Shown piece by piece: positions 12,919-24,454 of a stretch of 64,000 nucleotides of DNA. Below the pieces are notes generated by a model, which saw only the letters and a list, made by a program, of their open reading frames with translations, searched no databases and had not been told where the DNA came from. A program made the position numbers and the translations under genes. Location: the NCBI GenBank assembly GCA_920105625.2, contig OV050032.1, positions 100,734,542 through 100,798,541 on the forward strand, given 5' to 3'. The first letter of the stretch is position 1; every line of letters starts with the position of its first letter. The DNA is from Clusia tigrina. Lineage: Eukaryota; Arthropoda; Insecta; Diptera; Clusiidae.

Positions 12919-13114
12919 TTGCAACATACAAATGCTTGTAACTTTTTACTGGAGCGTCATAAAACCTTGAAATTTTGTAACAATGAAGTACCCGAGCTTC
13001 TTGTCAATTTAAGCCATCGCTCAAAGCTATGCTACCCTTGAGTCCCAAATCAAACACTGATAAAACTTCAAATGGCCCTAACTTCTATACGGTACGTCCT
13101 ACACCTATCAAAGT
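12919..13114 (+). repeat. Monomer class 'CCCGAGCTTC + CCCTTGAG + AAATGGCCC' (example)
   Basis: Carries CGAGCTTCTTGTC, GCCATCGC, CTACCCTTGAGTCCC and AAATGGCCC. The TTGAG variant puts TGA into the otherwise open forward frame. It occurs in runs of one to three copies just upstream of the GAACCCGAG class (for example before 8215, 10567, 13115, 20351 and 40319), so the two classes form an old linked module. Confidence 0.85.
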
Positions 13115-14593
13115 TTGCAACATACAAATGCTTGTAACTTTTTACTGGAGCGTCAAAAAACCTTGAAATTTTGTAACAATGAAGAACCCGAGCCTCTTGT
13201 CAATTTAAGCTATCGCTCAAAACTATGCTACCCTAGAGTCCCAAATCAAACACTGATAAAACTTCAAACTCCCCTAACTTCTTTACGGTACGTCCTACAC
13301 CTATCAAAGTTTGCAACATACAAATGCTTGTAACTTTTTACTGGAACGTCATAAAACCTTGAAATTTTGTAACAATGAAGTACCGGAGCCTCTTGTCAAT
13401 TTAAGCTATCGCTCAAAGCTATGCTACGCTTGAGTCCCAAATCAAACACTGATAAAACTTCAAACGCCCCTAACTTCTATACGGTACGTCCTACACCTAT
13501 CAAAGTTAGCAACATACAAATGCTTGTAACTTTTTACTGGAGGGTCATAAAACCTTGAAATTTTGTAACAATGAAGTACCCGAGCTTCTTGTCAATTTAA
13601 GCCATCGCTCAAAGCTATGCTACCCTTAAGTCCCAAATCAAACACTGATAAAACTTCAAATGGCCCTAACTTCTATACGGTACGTCCTACACCTATCAAA
13701 GTTTACAACATACAAATGCTTGTAACTTTTTACTGGAGCGTCATAAAACCTTGAAATTTTGTAACAATAAAGTACTCGAGCCTCTTGTCAATTTAAGCCA
13801 TCGCTCAAAGCTATGCTACCCTAGAGTCCCAAATCAAACACTGATAAAACTTCAAATGGCCCTAACTTCTTTACGGTACGTCCTACACCTATCAAAGTTG
13901 GCAACATTCAAATGCTTGTAACTTTTTACTGGAGCGTCATAAAACCTTGAAATTTTGTAACAATGAAGCACCCGAGCCTCTTGTCAATTAAAGCTATCGC
14001 TCAAAGCTATGCTACCCTAGAGTCCCAAATCAAACACTGATAAAACTTCAAACGCCCCTAACTTCTTTACGGTACGTCCCACACCTATCAAAGTTGGCAG
14101 CATTCAAATGCTTGTAACCTTTTACTGGAGCGTCATAAAACCTTGAAATTTTGTAACAATGAAGTACCCGAGCCTCTTGTCAATTTAAGCTATCGCTCAA
14201 AGCTATGCTACGCTTGAGTCCCATATCAAACACTGATAAAACTTCAAACGCCCCTAACTTCTATACGGTACGTCCTACACCTATCAAAGTTAGCAACATA
14301 CAAATGCTTGTAACCTTTTACTGGAGCGTCATAAAACCTTGAAATTTTGTAACAATGAAGTACCCGAGCCTCTTGTCAATTTAAGCTATCGCTCAAAGCT
14401 ATGCTACGCTAGAGTCCCATATCAAACACTGATAAAACTTCAAACGCCCCTAACTTCTATACGGTACGTCCTACACCTATCAAAGTTAGCAACATACAAA
14501 TGCTTGTAACTTTTTACTGGAGGGTCATAAAACCTTGAAATTTTGTAACAATAAAGTACTCGAGCCTCTTGTCAATTTAAGCCATCGCTCAAA
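13115..14593 (+). repeat. 13-monomer HOR unit, truncated copy 2
   Basis: Follows copy 1 in register for about 7.5 monomers, then leaves it near 14590, where ATGCTTCCC and AAATGACCC replace the expected variants. It therefore never completes the 13-monomer period. One base differs at the first monomer (CGTCAAAAAACC instead of CGTCATAAAACC). Confidence 0.8.
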
Positions 14594-14682
14594 GCTATGC
14601 TTCCCTAGAGTCCCAAATCAAACACTGATAAAACTTCAAATGACCCTAACTTCTATACGGTACGTCCTACACCTATCAACGT

Positions 14683-14863
14683 TTGCAACATACAAATGCT
14701 TGTAACTTTTTACTGGAGCGTCATAAAACCTTGAAATTTTGTAACAATAAAGTACCCGAGCCTCTTGTCAATTTAAGTTATATATATAGAGTCCCAAATC
14801 AAACACTGATAAAACTTCAAACGCCCCTAACTTCTTTACGGTACGTCCCACACCTATCAAAGT
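14683..14863 (+). repeat. 181-bp deletion monomer with TA filler
   Basis: The segment that normally reads TCGCTCAAAGCTATG plus TACCC is missing, and six bases of TA dinucleotide stand in its place, giving (TA)5 at 14779-14788. Net loss is 15 bp, and every later phase point in the window carries this -15 shift. The rest of the monomer is normal. Confidence 0.96.
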
Positions 14864-15255
14864 TGGCAGCATTCAAATGCTTGTAACCTTTTACTGGAGC
14901 GTCATAAAACCTTGAAATTTTGTAACAATGAAGTACCCGAGCCTCTTGTCAATTTAAGCTATCGCTCAAAGCTATGCTACGCTTGAGTCCCATATCAAAC
15001 ACTGATAAAACTTTAAACGCCCCTAACTTCTATACGGTACGTCCTACACCTATCAAAGTTAGCAACATACAAATGCTTGTAACTTTTTACTGGAGGGTCA
15101 TAAAACCTTGAAATTTTGTAACAATAAAGTACTCGAGCCTCTTGTCAATTTAAGCCATCGCTCAAAGCTATGCTTCCCTAGAGTCCCAAATCAAACACTG
15201 ATAAAACTTCAAATGACCCTAACTTCTATACGGTACGTCCTACACCTATCAACGT
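14683..15255 (+). repeat. 3-monomer repeat unit (573 bp)
   Basis: GGAGGGTCAT (14519, 15092) and CTATCAACG (near 14676 and 15249) recur at 573 bp, which is three monomers minus the 15-bp deletion. The start at 14683 and the monomer at 15256 share the ACCCGAGCCTC / AAGTTAT variant, so the deletion arose inside a freshly duplicated 3-monomer block. Confidence 0.78.
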
Positions 15256-18200
15256 TTGCAACATACAAATGCTTGTAACTTTTTACTGGAGCGTCATAAA
15301 ACCTTGAAATTTTGTAACAATAAAGTACCCGAGCCTCTTGTCAATTTAAGTTATCGCTCAAAACTATGCTGCCCTAGAGTCCCAAATCAAACACTGATAA
15401 AACTTCAAACGCCCCTAACTTCTCTACGGTACGTCCTACACCTATCAAAGTTGGCAACATTCAAATGCTTGTAACTTTTTACTGGAGCGTCATAAAACCT
15501 TGAAATTTTGTAACAATGAAGTACCCGAGCCTCTTGTCAATTAAAGCTATCGCTCAAAGCTATGCGACCCTAGAGTCCCAAATCAAACTCTGATAAAACT
15601 TCAAATGGCCCTAACTTCTATACGGTACGTCCTACACCTATCAAAGTTTGCAACATACAAATGCTTGTAACTTTTTACTGGAGCGTCATAAAACCTTGAA
15701 ATTTTTTAACAATGAGGAACCCGAGCCTCTTGTCAATTTAAGCTATCGCTCAAAGCTATGCTACCCTAGAGTCCCAAATCAGACACTGATAAAACTTTAA
15801 ATGGCTCTAACTTCTTTACGGTACGTCCTACACCTATCAAAGTTGGCAACATTCAAATGCTTGTAACTTTTTACTGGAGCGTCATAAAACCTTGAAATTT
15901 TGTAACAATGAAGTACCCGAACCTCTTGTCAATTTAAGCTATCGCTCAAAGCTATGCTACCCTAGAGTCCCAAATCAAACACTGATAAAACTTCAAACGC
16001 CCCTAACTTCTTTACGGTACGTCCTACACCTATCAAAGTTGGCAACATTCAAATGCTTATAACTTTTTACTGGAGCGTCATAAAACCTTGAAATTTTGTA
16101 ACAATAAAGTACTTGAGCCTCTTGCCAATTTAAGCCATCGCTCAAAGCTATGCTACCCTTGAGTCCCAAATCAAACACTGATAAAACTTCAAACACCCCT
16201 AACTTCTTTACGGTACGTCCTACACCTATCAAAGTTGGCAACATTCAAATGCTTGTAACTTTTTACTGGAGCGTCATAAAACCGTGAAATTTTGTAACAA
16301 TAAAGTACTCGAGCCTCTTGTCAATTTAAGCCATCGCTCAAAGCTATGCTACCCTAGAGTCCCAAATCAAACACTGATAAAACTTCAAACGCCCCTAACT
16401 TCTTTACGGTATGTCCTACACCTATCAAAATTTGCAACATACAAATGCTTGTAACTTTTTACTGGAGCATCATAAAACCTTGAAATTTTGTAACAATAAA
16501 GTACTCGAGCCTCTTGTCAATTTAAGCTATCGCTTAAAACTATGCTACCCTAGAGTCCCAAATCAAACATTGATAAAACTTCAAACGCCCCTAACTTCTA
16601 TACGGTACGTCCTACACCTATCAAAGTTGGCAACATTCAAATGCTTGTAACTTTTTACTGGAGCGTCATAAAACCTTGAAATTTTGTAACAATAAAGTAC
16701 TCGAGCCTCTTGTCAATTTAAGCCATCGCTCAAAGCTATGCTTCCCTAGAGTCCCAAATCAAACACTGATAAAACTTCAAACGCCCCTAACTTCTTTACG
16801 GTACGTCCTACACCTATCAAAGTTTGCAACATACAAATGCTTGTAACTTTTTACTGGAGCGTCATAAAACCTTGAAATTTTGTAACAATGAAGTACCCGA
16901 GCTTCTTGTCAATTTAAGCCATCGCTCAAAGCTATGCTACCCTTGAGTCCCAAATCAAACACTGATAAAACTTCAAATGGCCCTAACTTCTTTACGGTAC
17001 GTCCTACACCTATCAAAGTTAGCAACATACAAATGCATGTAACTTTTTACTGGAGGGTCATAAAACCTTGAAATTTTGTAACAATAAAGTACTCGAGCCT
17101 CTTGTCCATTTAAGCCATCGCTCAAAGCTATGCTACCCTAGAGTCCCAAATCAAACACTGATAAAACTTCAAATGGCCCTAGCTTCTTTACGGTACGTCC
17201 TACACCTATCAAAGTTGGCAACATTCAAATTCTTGTAACTCTTTACTGGAGCGTCATAAAACCTTGAAATTTTGTAACAATGAAGTACCCGAGCCTCTTG
17301 TCAATTTAAGCTATCGCTCAAAGCTATGCTACCCTAGAGTCCCAAATCAAACACTGATAAAACTTCAAACGCCCCTAACTTCTTTACGGTACGTCCTACA
17401 CCTATCAAAGTTGGCAACATTCAAATGCTTATAACTTTTTACTGGAGCGTCATAAAACCTTGAATTTTTGTAACAATAAAGTACTCGAGCCTCTTGCCAA
17501 TTTAAGCCATCGCTCAAAGCTATGCTACCCTAGAGTCCCAAATCAAACACTGATAAAACTTCAAACGCCCCTAACTTCTTTACGGTACGTCCTACACCTA
17601 TCAAAGTTGGCAACATTCAAATGCTTGTAACTTTTTACTGGAGGGTCATAAAACCTTGAAATTTTGTAACAATAAAGTACTCGAGCCTCTTGTCCATTTA
17701 AGCCATCGCTCAAAGCTATGCTACCCTAGAGTCCCAAATCAAACACTGATAAAACTTCAAATGGCCCTAACTTCTTTACGGTACGTCCTACACCTATCAA
17801 AGTTTGCAACATACAAATGCTTGTAACTTTTTACTGGAGCGTCATAAAACCTTGAAATTTTGTAACAATGAAGTACCCGAGCTTCTTGTCAATTTAAGCC
17901 ATCGCTCAAAGCTATGCTACCCTTGAGTCCCAAATCAAACACTGATAAAACTTCAAATGGCCCTAACTTCTTTACGGTACGTCCTACACCTATCAAAGTT
18001 TGCAACATACAAATGCTTGTAACTTTTTACTGGAGCGTCATAAAACCTTGAAATTTTGTAACAATGAAGAACCCGAGCCTCTTGTCAATTTAAGCTATCG
18101 CTCAAAACTATGCTACCCTAGAGTCCCAAATCCAACACTGACAAAACTTCAAACTCCCCTAACTTCTTTACGGTACGTCCTACACCTATCAAAGTTTGCA

Positions 18201-20546
18201 ACATACAAATGCTTGTAACTTTTTACTGGAGCGTCATAAAACCTTGAAATTTTGTAACAATGAAGTACCCGAGCCTCTTGTCAATTTAAGCCATCGCTCA
18301 AAGCTATGCTACCCTAGAGTCCCAAATCAAACACTGATAAAACTTCAAACGCCCCTAACTTCTTTACGGTACGTCCTACACCTATCAAAGTTGGCAACAT
18401 TCAAATGCTTGTAACTTTTTACTGGAGGGTCATAAAACCTTGAAATTTTGTAACAATAAAGTACTCGAGCCTCTTGTCCATTTAAGCCATCGCTCAAAGC
18501 TATGCTACCCTAGAGTCCCAAATCAAACACTGATAAAACTTCAAATGGCCCTAACTTCTTTACGGTACGTCCTACACCTATCAAAGTTGGCAACATTCAA
18601 ATTCTTGTAACTCTTTACTGGAGCGTCATAAAACCTTGAAATTTTGTAACAATGAAGTACCCGAGCCTCTTGTCAATTTAAGCTATCGCTCAAAGCTATG
18701 CTACCCTAGAGTCCCAAATCAAACACTGATAAAACTTCAAACGCCCCTAACTTCTTTACGGTACGTCCTACACCTATCAAAGTTGGCAACATTCAAATGC
18801 TTATAACTTTTTACTGGATCGTCATAAAACCTTGAAATTTTGTAACAATAAAGTACTCGAGCCTCTTGCCAATTTAAGCCATCGCTCAAAGCTATGCTAC
18901 CCTAGAGTCCCAAATCAAACACTGATAAAACTTCAAACGCCCCTAACTTCTTTACGGTACGTCCTACACCTATCAAAGTTGGCAACATTCAAATGCTTGT
19001 AACTTTTTACTGGAGCGTCATAAAACCTTGAAATTTTGTAACAATAAAGTACTCGAGCCTCTTGTCAATTTAAGCCATCGCTCAAAGCTATGCTTCCCTA
19101 GAGTCCCAAATCAAACACTGATAAAACTTCAAACGCCCCTAACTTCTTTACGGTACGTCCTACACCTATCAAAGTTTGCAACATACAAATGCTTGTAATT
19201 TTTACTGGAGCGTCATAAAACCTTGAAATTTTGTAACAATGAAGTACCCGAGCTTCTTGTCAATTTAAGCCATCGCTCAAAGCTATGCTACCCTTGAGTC
19301 CCAAATCAAACACTGATAAAACTTCAAATGGCCCTAACTTCTATACGGTACGTCCTACACCTATCAAAGTTTGCAACATACAAATGCTTGTAGCTTTTTA
19401 CTGGAGCGTCATAAAACCTTGAAATTTTGTAACAATGAAGAACCCGAGCCTCTTGTCAATTTAAGCTATCGCTCAAAACTATGCTACCCTAGAGTCCCAA
19501 ATCAAACACTGATAAAACTTCAAACTCCCCTAACTTCTTTACGGTACGTCCTACACCTATCAAAGTTTGCAACATACAAATGCTTGTAACTTTTTACTGG
19601 AGCGTCATAAAACCTTGAAATTTTGTAACAATGAAGTACCCGAGCCTCTTGTCAATTTAAGCTATCGCTCAAAGCTATGCTACGCTTGAGTCCCATATCA
19701 AACACTGAGAAAACTTCAAACGCCCCTAACTTCTATACGGTACGTCCTACACCTATCAAAGTTAGCAACATACAAATGCTTGTAACTTTCTACTGGAGGG
19801 TCATAAAACCTTGAAATTTTGTACCAATAAAGTACTCGAGCCTCTTGTCAATTTAAGCCATCGCTCAAAGCTATGCTTCCCTAGAGTCCCAAATCAAACA
19901 CTGATAAAACTTCAAATGGCCCTAACTTCTATACGGTACGTCCTACACCTATCAAAGTTTACAACATACAAATGCTTGTAACTTTTTACTGGAGCGTCAT
20001 AAAACCTTGAAATTTTGTAACAATGAAGTACCCGAGCTTCTTGTCAATTTAAGCCATCGCTCAAAGCTATGCTACCCTTGAGTCCCAAATCAAACACTGA
20101 TAAAACTTCAAATGGCCCTAACTTCTATACGGTACGTCCTACACCTATCAAAGTTTGCAACATACAAATGCTTGTAACTTTTTACTGGAGCGTCATAAAA
20201 CCTTGAAATTTTGTAACAATGAAGTACCCGAGCTTCTTGTCAATTTAAGCCATCGCTCAAAGCTATACTACCCTTGAGTCCCAAATCAAACACTGATAAA
20301 ACTTCAAATGGCCCTAACTTCTATACGGTACGTCCTACACCTATCAAAGTTTGCAACATACAAATGCTTGTAACTTTTTACTGGAGCGTCATAAAACCTT
20401 GAAATTTTGTAACAATGAAGAACCCGAGCCTCTTATCAATTTAAGCTATCGCTCAAAACTATGTTACCCTAGAGTCCCAAATCAAACACTGATAAAACTT
20501 CAAACTCCCCTAACTTCTTTACGGTACGTCCTACACCTATCAAAGT
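15245..20546 (+). repeat. Right copy of the mosaic long-range duplication
   Basis: Partner of 6440-10762. Between about 15960 and 16250 it carries monomers resembling 8900-9200 (GCTTATAAC, CTTGCCAATTT) where the left copy has CAGACACTG and GAAGCACCTG monomers, without changing the register. Between about 17020 and 18000 it reuses the GGAGGGTCAT / TTGTCCATTT monomer out of order (17045, 17640), which accounts for the five extra monomers. From 18000 to 20546 it follows 8215-10762 again, with single substituted monomers. Confidence 0.78.
19195..19203 (+). repeat. 1-bp deletion in monomer (GTAATTTTTAC)
   Basis: The C of the usual GTAACTTTTTAC is missing at about 19199, giving a 195-bp spacing. 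It changes the array register from -15 to -16. Confidence 0.9.
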
Positions 20547-20842
20547 TTGCAACATACAAATGCTTGTAACTTTTTACTGGAGCGTCATAAAACCTTGAAA
20601 TTTTGTAACAATAAAGTACTCGAGCCTCTTGTCAATTTAAGCCATCGCTCAAAGCTATGCTACCCTAGAGTCCCAAATCAAACACTGATAAAACTTCAAA
20701 CGCCCCTAACTTCTATACGGTACGTCCTACACCTATCAAAGTTAGCAACATACAAATGCTTGTAACTTTTTACTGGAGGGTCATAAAACCTTGAAATTTT
20801 GTAACAATGAAATACCCGAGCTTCTTGTCAATTTAAGCCATC

Positions 20843-20852
20843 GCTCAAACTA
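20843..20852 (+). repeat. 1-bp deletion in monomer (GCTCAAACTATG)
   Basis: One base of the normal GCTCAAAGCTATG is absent near 20849, giving a 195-bp monomer and a register of -17. Confidence 0.9.
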
Positions 20853-20937
20853 TGCTACCCTTGAGTCCCAAATCAAACACTGATAAAACTTCAAACGCCC
20901 CTAACTTCTATACGGTACGTCCTACACTTATGAAAGT

Positions 20938-22309
20938 TTGCAACATATAAATGCTTGTAACTTTTTACTGGAGCGTCATAAAAGCTTGAAATTTTGTAAC
21001 AATAAAGTACTCGAGCCTCTGGTCAATTTAAGCTATCGCTCAAAACTATGCTACCCTTGAGTCCTAAATCAAACACTGATAAAACTTCAAACGCCCCTAA
21101 CTTCTATACGGTACGTCCTACACCTATCAAAGTTGGCAACATTCAAATGCTGGTAACTTTTTACTGGAGCGTCATAAAACCTTGAAATTTTGTAACAATG
21201 CAGTAACCGAGCCTCTTGTCAATTTAAGCTATCGCTCAAAGCTATGCTACCCTAGAGTCCCAAATCAAACATTGATAAAACTTCAAACGCCCCTAACTTC
21301 TTTACGGTACGTCCTACACCTATCAAAGTTGGCAACATTCAAATGCTTGTAACCTTTTACTGGAGCGTCATAAAACCTTGAAATTTTGTAACAATAAAGT
21401 ACTCGAGCCTCTTGTCAATTTAAGCCATCGCTCAAAGCTATGCTACCCTAGAGTCCCAAATCAAACACTGATAAAACTTCAAACGCCCCTAACTTCTTTA
21501 CGGTACGACCTACACCTATCAAAGTTTGCAACATACAAATGCTTGTAACTTTTTACTGGAGCGTCATAAAACCTTGAAATTTTGTAACAATTAAGTACTC
21601 GAGCCCCTTGTCAATTTAAGCTATCGCTCAAAACTATGCTACCCTTGAGTCCCAAATCAAACACTGATAAAACTTCAAACGCCCCTAACTTCTATACGGT
21701 ACGTCCTACACCTATCAAAGTTAGCAACATACAAATGCTTGTAACTTTTTACTGGAGGGTCATAAAACCTTGAAATTTTGTAACAATAAAGAACTCGAGC
21801 CTCTTGTCCATTTAAGCCATCGCTCAAAGCTATGCTACCCTAGAGTCCCAAATCAAACACTGATAAAACTTCAAATGACCCTAACTTCTTTACGGTACGT
21901 CCTACACCTATCAAAGTTGGCAACATTCAAATGCTTGTAACTCTTTACTGGAGCGTCATAAAACCTTGAAATTTTGTAACAATGAAGTACCCGAGCCTCT
22001 TGTCAATTTAAGCTATCGCTCAAAGCTATGCTACCATAGAGTCCCAAATTAAACACTGATAAAACTTCAAACGCCCCTAACTTCTTTACGGTACGTCCTA
22101 CACCTATCAAAGTTGGCAACATTCAAATGCTTGTATTTTTTTACTGGAGCGTCATAAAACCTTGAAATTTTGTAACAATAAAGTACTCGAGCCTCTTGCC
22201 AATTTAAGCCATCGCTCAAAGCTATGCTACCCTAGAGTCCCAAATCAAACACTGATAAAACTTCAAACGCCCCTAACTTCTATACGGTACGTCCTACACC
22301 TATGAAAGT
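20938..22309 (+). repeat. HindIII-marked HOR, 7-monomer unit (1,372 bp)
   Basis: Begins at the TATGAAAGTTTGCAACATATAAATG monomer, which carries CATAAAAGCTTG (HindIII site at 20982). The same monomer opens the units at 22310, 24455, 26797 and 28952. This shorter unit shares the opening monomers (GCTGGTAAC, TAACCTTTTACTGG) with the later ones but not their middle section. Confidence 0.85.
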
Positions 22310-24454
22310 TTGCAACATATAAATGCTTGTAACTTTTTACTGGAGCGTCATAAAAGCTTGAAATTTTGTAACAATAAAGTACTCGAGCCTCTTGTCAATT
22401 TAAGCTATCGCTCAAAACTATGCTACCCTAGAGTCCCAAATCAAACACTGATAAAACTTCAAACGCCCCTAACTTCTATACGGTACGTCCTACACCTATC
22501 AAAGTTACAACATTCAAATGCTGGTAACTTTTTACTGGAGCGTCATAAAACCTTGAAATTTTGTAACAATGAAGTACCCGAGCCTCTTGTCAATTTAAGC
22601 TATCGCTCAAAGCTATGCTACCCTATAGTCCCAAATCAAACACTGATAAAACTTCAAACGCCCCTAACTTCTTTACGGTACGTCCTACACCTATCAAAGT
22701 TGGCAACATTCAAATGCTTGTAACCTTTTACTGGAGCGTCATAAAACCTTGAAATTTTGTAACAATAAAGTACTCGAGCCTCTTGTCAATTTAAGCCATC
22801 GCTCAAAGCTATGCTACCCTAGAGTCCCAAATCAAACACTGATAAAACTTCAAACGCCCCTAACTTCTTTGCGGTACGTCCTACACCTATCAAAGTTTGC
22901 AACATACAAATGCTTGTAACTTTTTACTGGAGCGTCATAAAACCTTGAAATTTTGTAACAATAAAGTACTCGAGCCTCTTGTCAATTTAAGCTATCGCTC
23001 AAAACTATGCTACCCTAGAGTCCCAAATCAAACACTGATAAAACTTCAAACGCCCCTAACTTCTATACGGTACGTCCTACACCTATCAAAGTTGGCAACA
23101 TTCAAATGCTTGTAACTTTTTACTGGAGCGTCATAAAACCTTGAAATTTTGTAACAATAAAGTACTCGAGCCTCTTGTCAATTTAAGCCATCGCTCAAAG
23201 CTATGCTTCCCTAGAGTCCCAAATCGAACACTGATAAAACTTCAAACGCCCCTAACTTCTTTACGGTACGTCCCACACCTATCAAAGTTTGCAACATACA
23301 AATGCTTGTAACTTTTTACTGGAGCGTCATAAAACCTTGAAATTTTGTAACAATGAAGTACCCGAGCTTCTTTTCAATTTAAGCCATCGCTCAAAGCTAT
23401 GCTACCCTTGAGTCCCAAATCAAACACTGATAAAACTTCAAATGGCCCTAACTTCTATACGGTACGTCCTACACCTATCAAAGTTTGCAACATACAAATG
23501 CTTGTAACTTTTTACTGGAGCGTCATAAAACCTTGAAATTTTGTAACAATGAAGAACCCGAGCCTCTTGTCAATTTAAGCTATCGCTCAAAACTATGCTA
23601 CCCTAGAGTCCCAAATCCAACACTGATAAAACTTCAAATGGCCCTAACTTCTATACGGTACGTCCTACACCTATCAAAGTTTGCAACATACAAATGCTTG
23701 TAACTTTTTACTGGAGCGTCATAAAACCTTGAAATTTTGTAACAATGAAGTACCCGAGGCTCTTGTCAATTTAAGCTATCGCTCAAAGCTATGCTACGCT
23801 TGAGTCCCAAATCAAACACTGATAAAACTTCAAACGCCCCTAACTTCTATACGGTACGTCCTACACCTATCAAAGTTAGCAACATACAAATGCTTGTAAC
23901 TTTTTACTGGAACCTTGAAATTTTGTAACAATAAAGTACTCGAGCCTCTTGTCCATTTAAGCCATCGCTCAAAGCTATGCTACCCTAGAGTCCCAAATCA
24001 AACACTAATAAAACTTCAAATGGCCCTAACTTCTTTACGGTACGTCCTACACCTATCAAAGTTGGCAACATTCAAATTCTTGTAACTCTTTACTGGAGCG
24101 TCATAAAACCTTGAAATTTTGTAACAATGAAGTACCCGAGCTTCTTGTCAATTTAAGCTATCGCTCAAAGCTATGCTACCCTAGAGTCCCAAATCAAACA
24201 CTGATAAAACTTCAAACGCCCCTAACTTCTATACGGTACGTCCTACACCTATCAAAGTTAGCAACATACAAATGCTTGTAACTTTTTACTGGAGGGTCAT
24301 AAAACCTTGAAATTTTGTAACAATAAAGAACTCGAGCCTCTTGTCCATTTAAGCCATCGCTCAAAGCTATGCTACCCTAGAGTCCCAAATCAAACACTGA
24401 TAAAACTTCAAACGCCCCTAACTTCTATACGGTACGTCCTACACCTATGAAAGT
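22310..24454 (+). repeat. HindIII-marked HOR, 11-monomer unit (2,145 bp)
   Basis: Order of monomers by marker: AAAGCTTG; GCTGGTAAC; TAACCTTTTAC; one opened by TTTGCGGTACG; ATGCTTCCC with AAATCGAAC; GAGCTTCTTTTC; GAACCCGAG with AAATCCAAC; CCCGAGGCTC with CTACGCTTGAG; a 186-bp monomer with a 10-bp deletion; CAAATTCTTG; GGAGGGTCAT with AAAGAACTCGAG. A 1-bp deletion (GTTACAAC, 22504-22511) and the 10-bp deletion give 2,145 instead of 2,156 bp. Confidence 0.9.
23877..24062 (+). repeat. 186-bp monomer with 10-bp deletion, copy 1
   Basis: Reads ACTGGAACCTTG where the normal unit has ACTGGAGCGTC followed by ATAAAACCTTG; ten bases are lost at about 23911/23912. The short A-run on both sides of the lost segment may have helped the deletion. 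The same monomer recurs exactly 2,146 bp downstream. Confidence 0.95.

Larger units (their letters stand above)
10567..13114 (+). repeat. 13-monomer HOR unit (2,548 bp), copy 1
   Basis: The first part (to about 12045) matches 13115 onward at +2,548 bp: GGAACGTCAT/GTACCGGAG, AAGTTTACAACATAC, CGTCCCACACC with GGCAGCATTC, and two consecutive CTACGCTTGAGTCCCATATC monomers. Inside the unit a 7-monomer (1,372-bp) echo is also visible, since GGAACGTCAT (10795, 12167) and AAGTTTACAAC (11151, 12523) recur at that spacing. Confidence 0.82.

Noticed and set aside
14779..14788. (TA)5 run as a promoter element or microsatellite
   Set aside because: It is a single short run at a deletion junction in one monomer; there is no gene nearby, and repair filler is the simpler explanation.
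15993..16244. Reverse-strand ORF of 83 codons
   Set aside because: It exists because one monomer combines two variants (CTTGAG in place of CTAGAG, and TTGCCAATTT in place of TTGTCAATTT) that happen to remove a TAG and a TGA stop on the reverse strand. No similar frame is kept in neighbouring copies.
22310..22723. 137-codon two-monomer ORF (also 33461-33874 and 36988-37401) as a possible tandem-repeat protein
   Set aside because: Each arises where a monomer lost 1 bp and became 195 bp, a multiple of 3, so the frame carries through by chance into the next copy and then stops.
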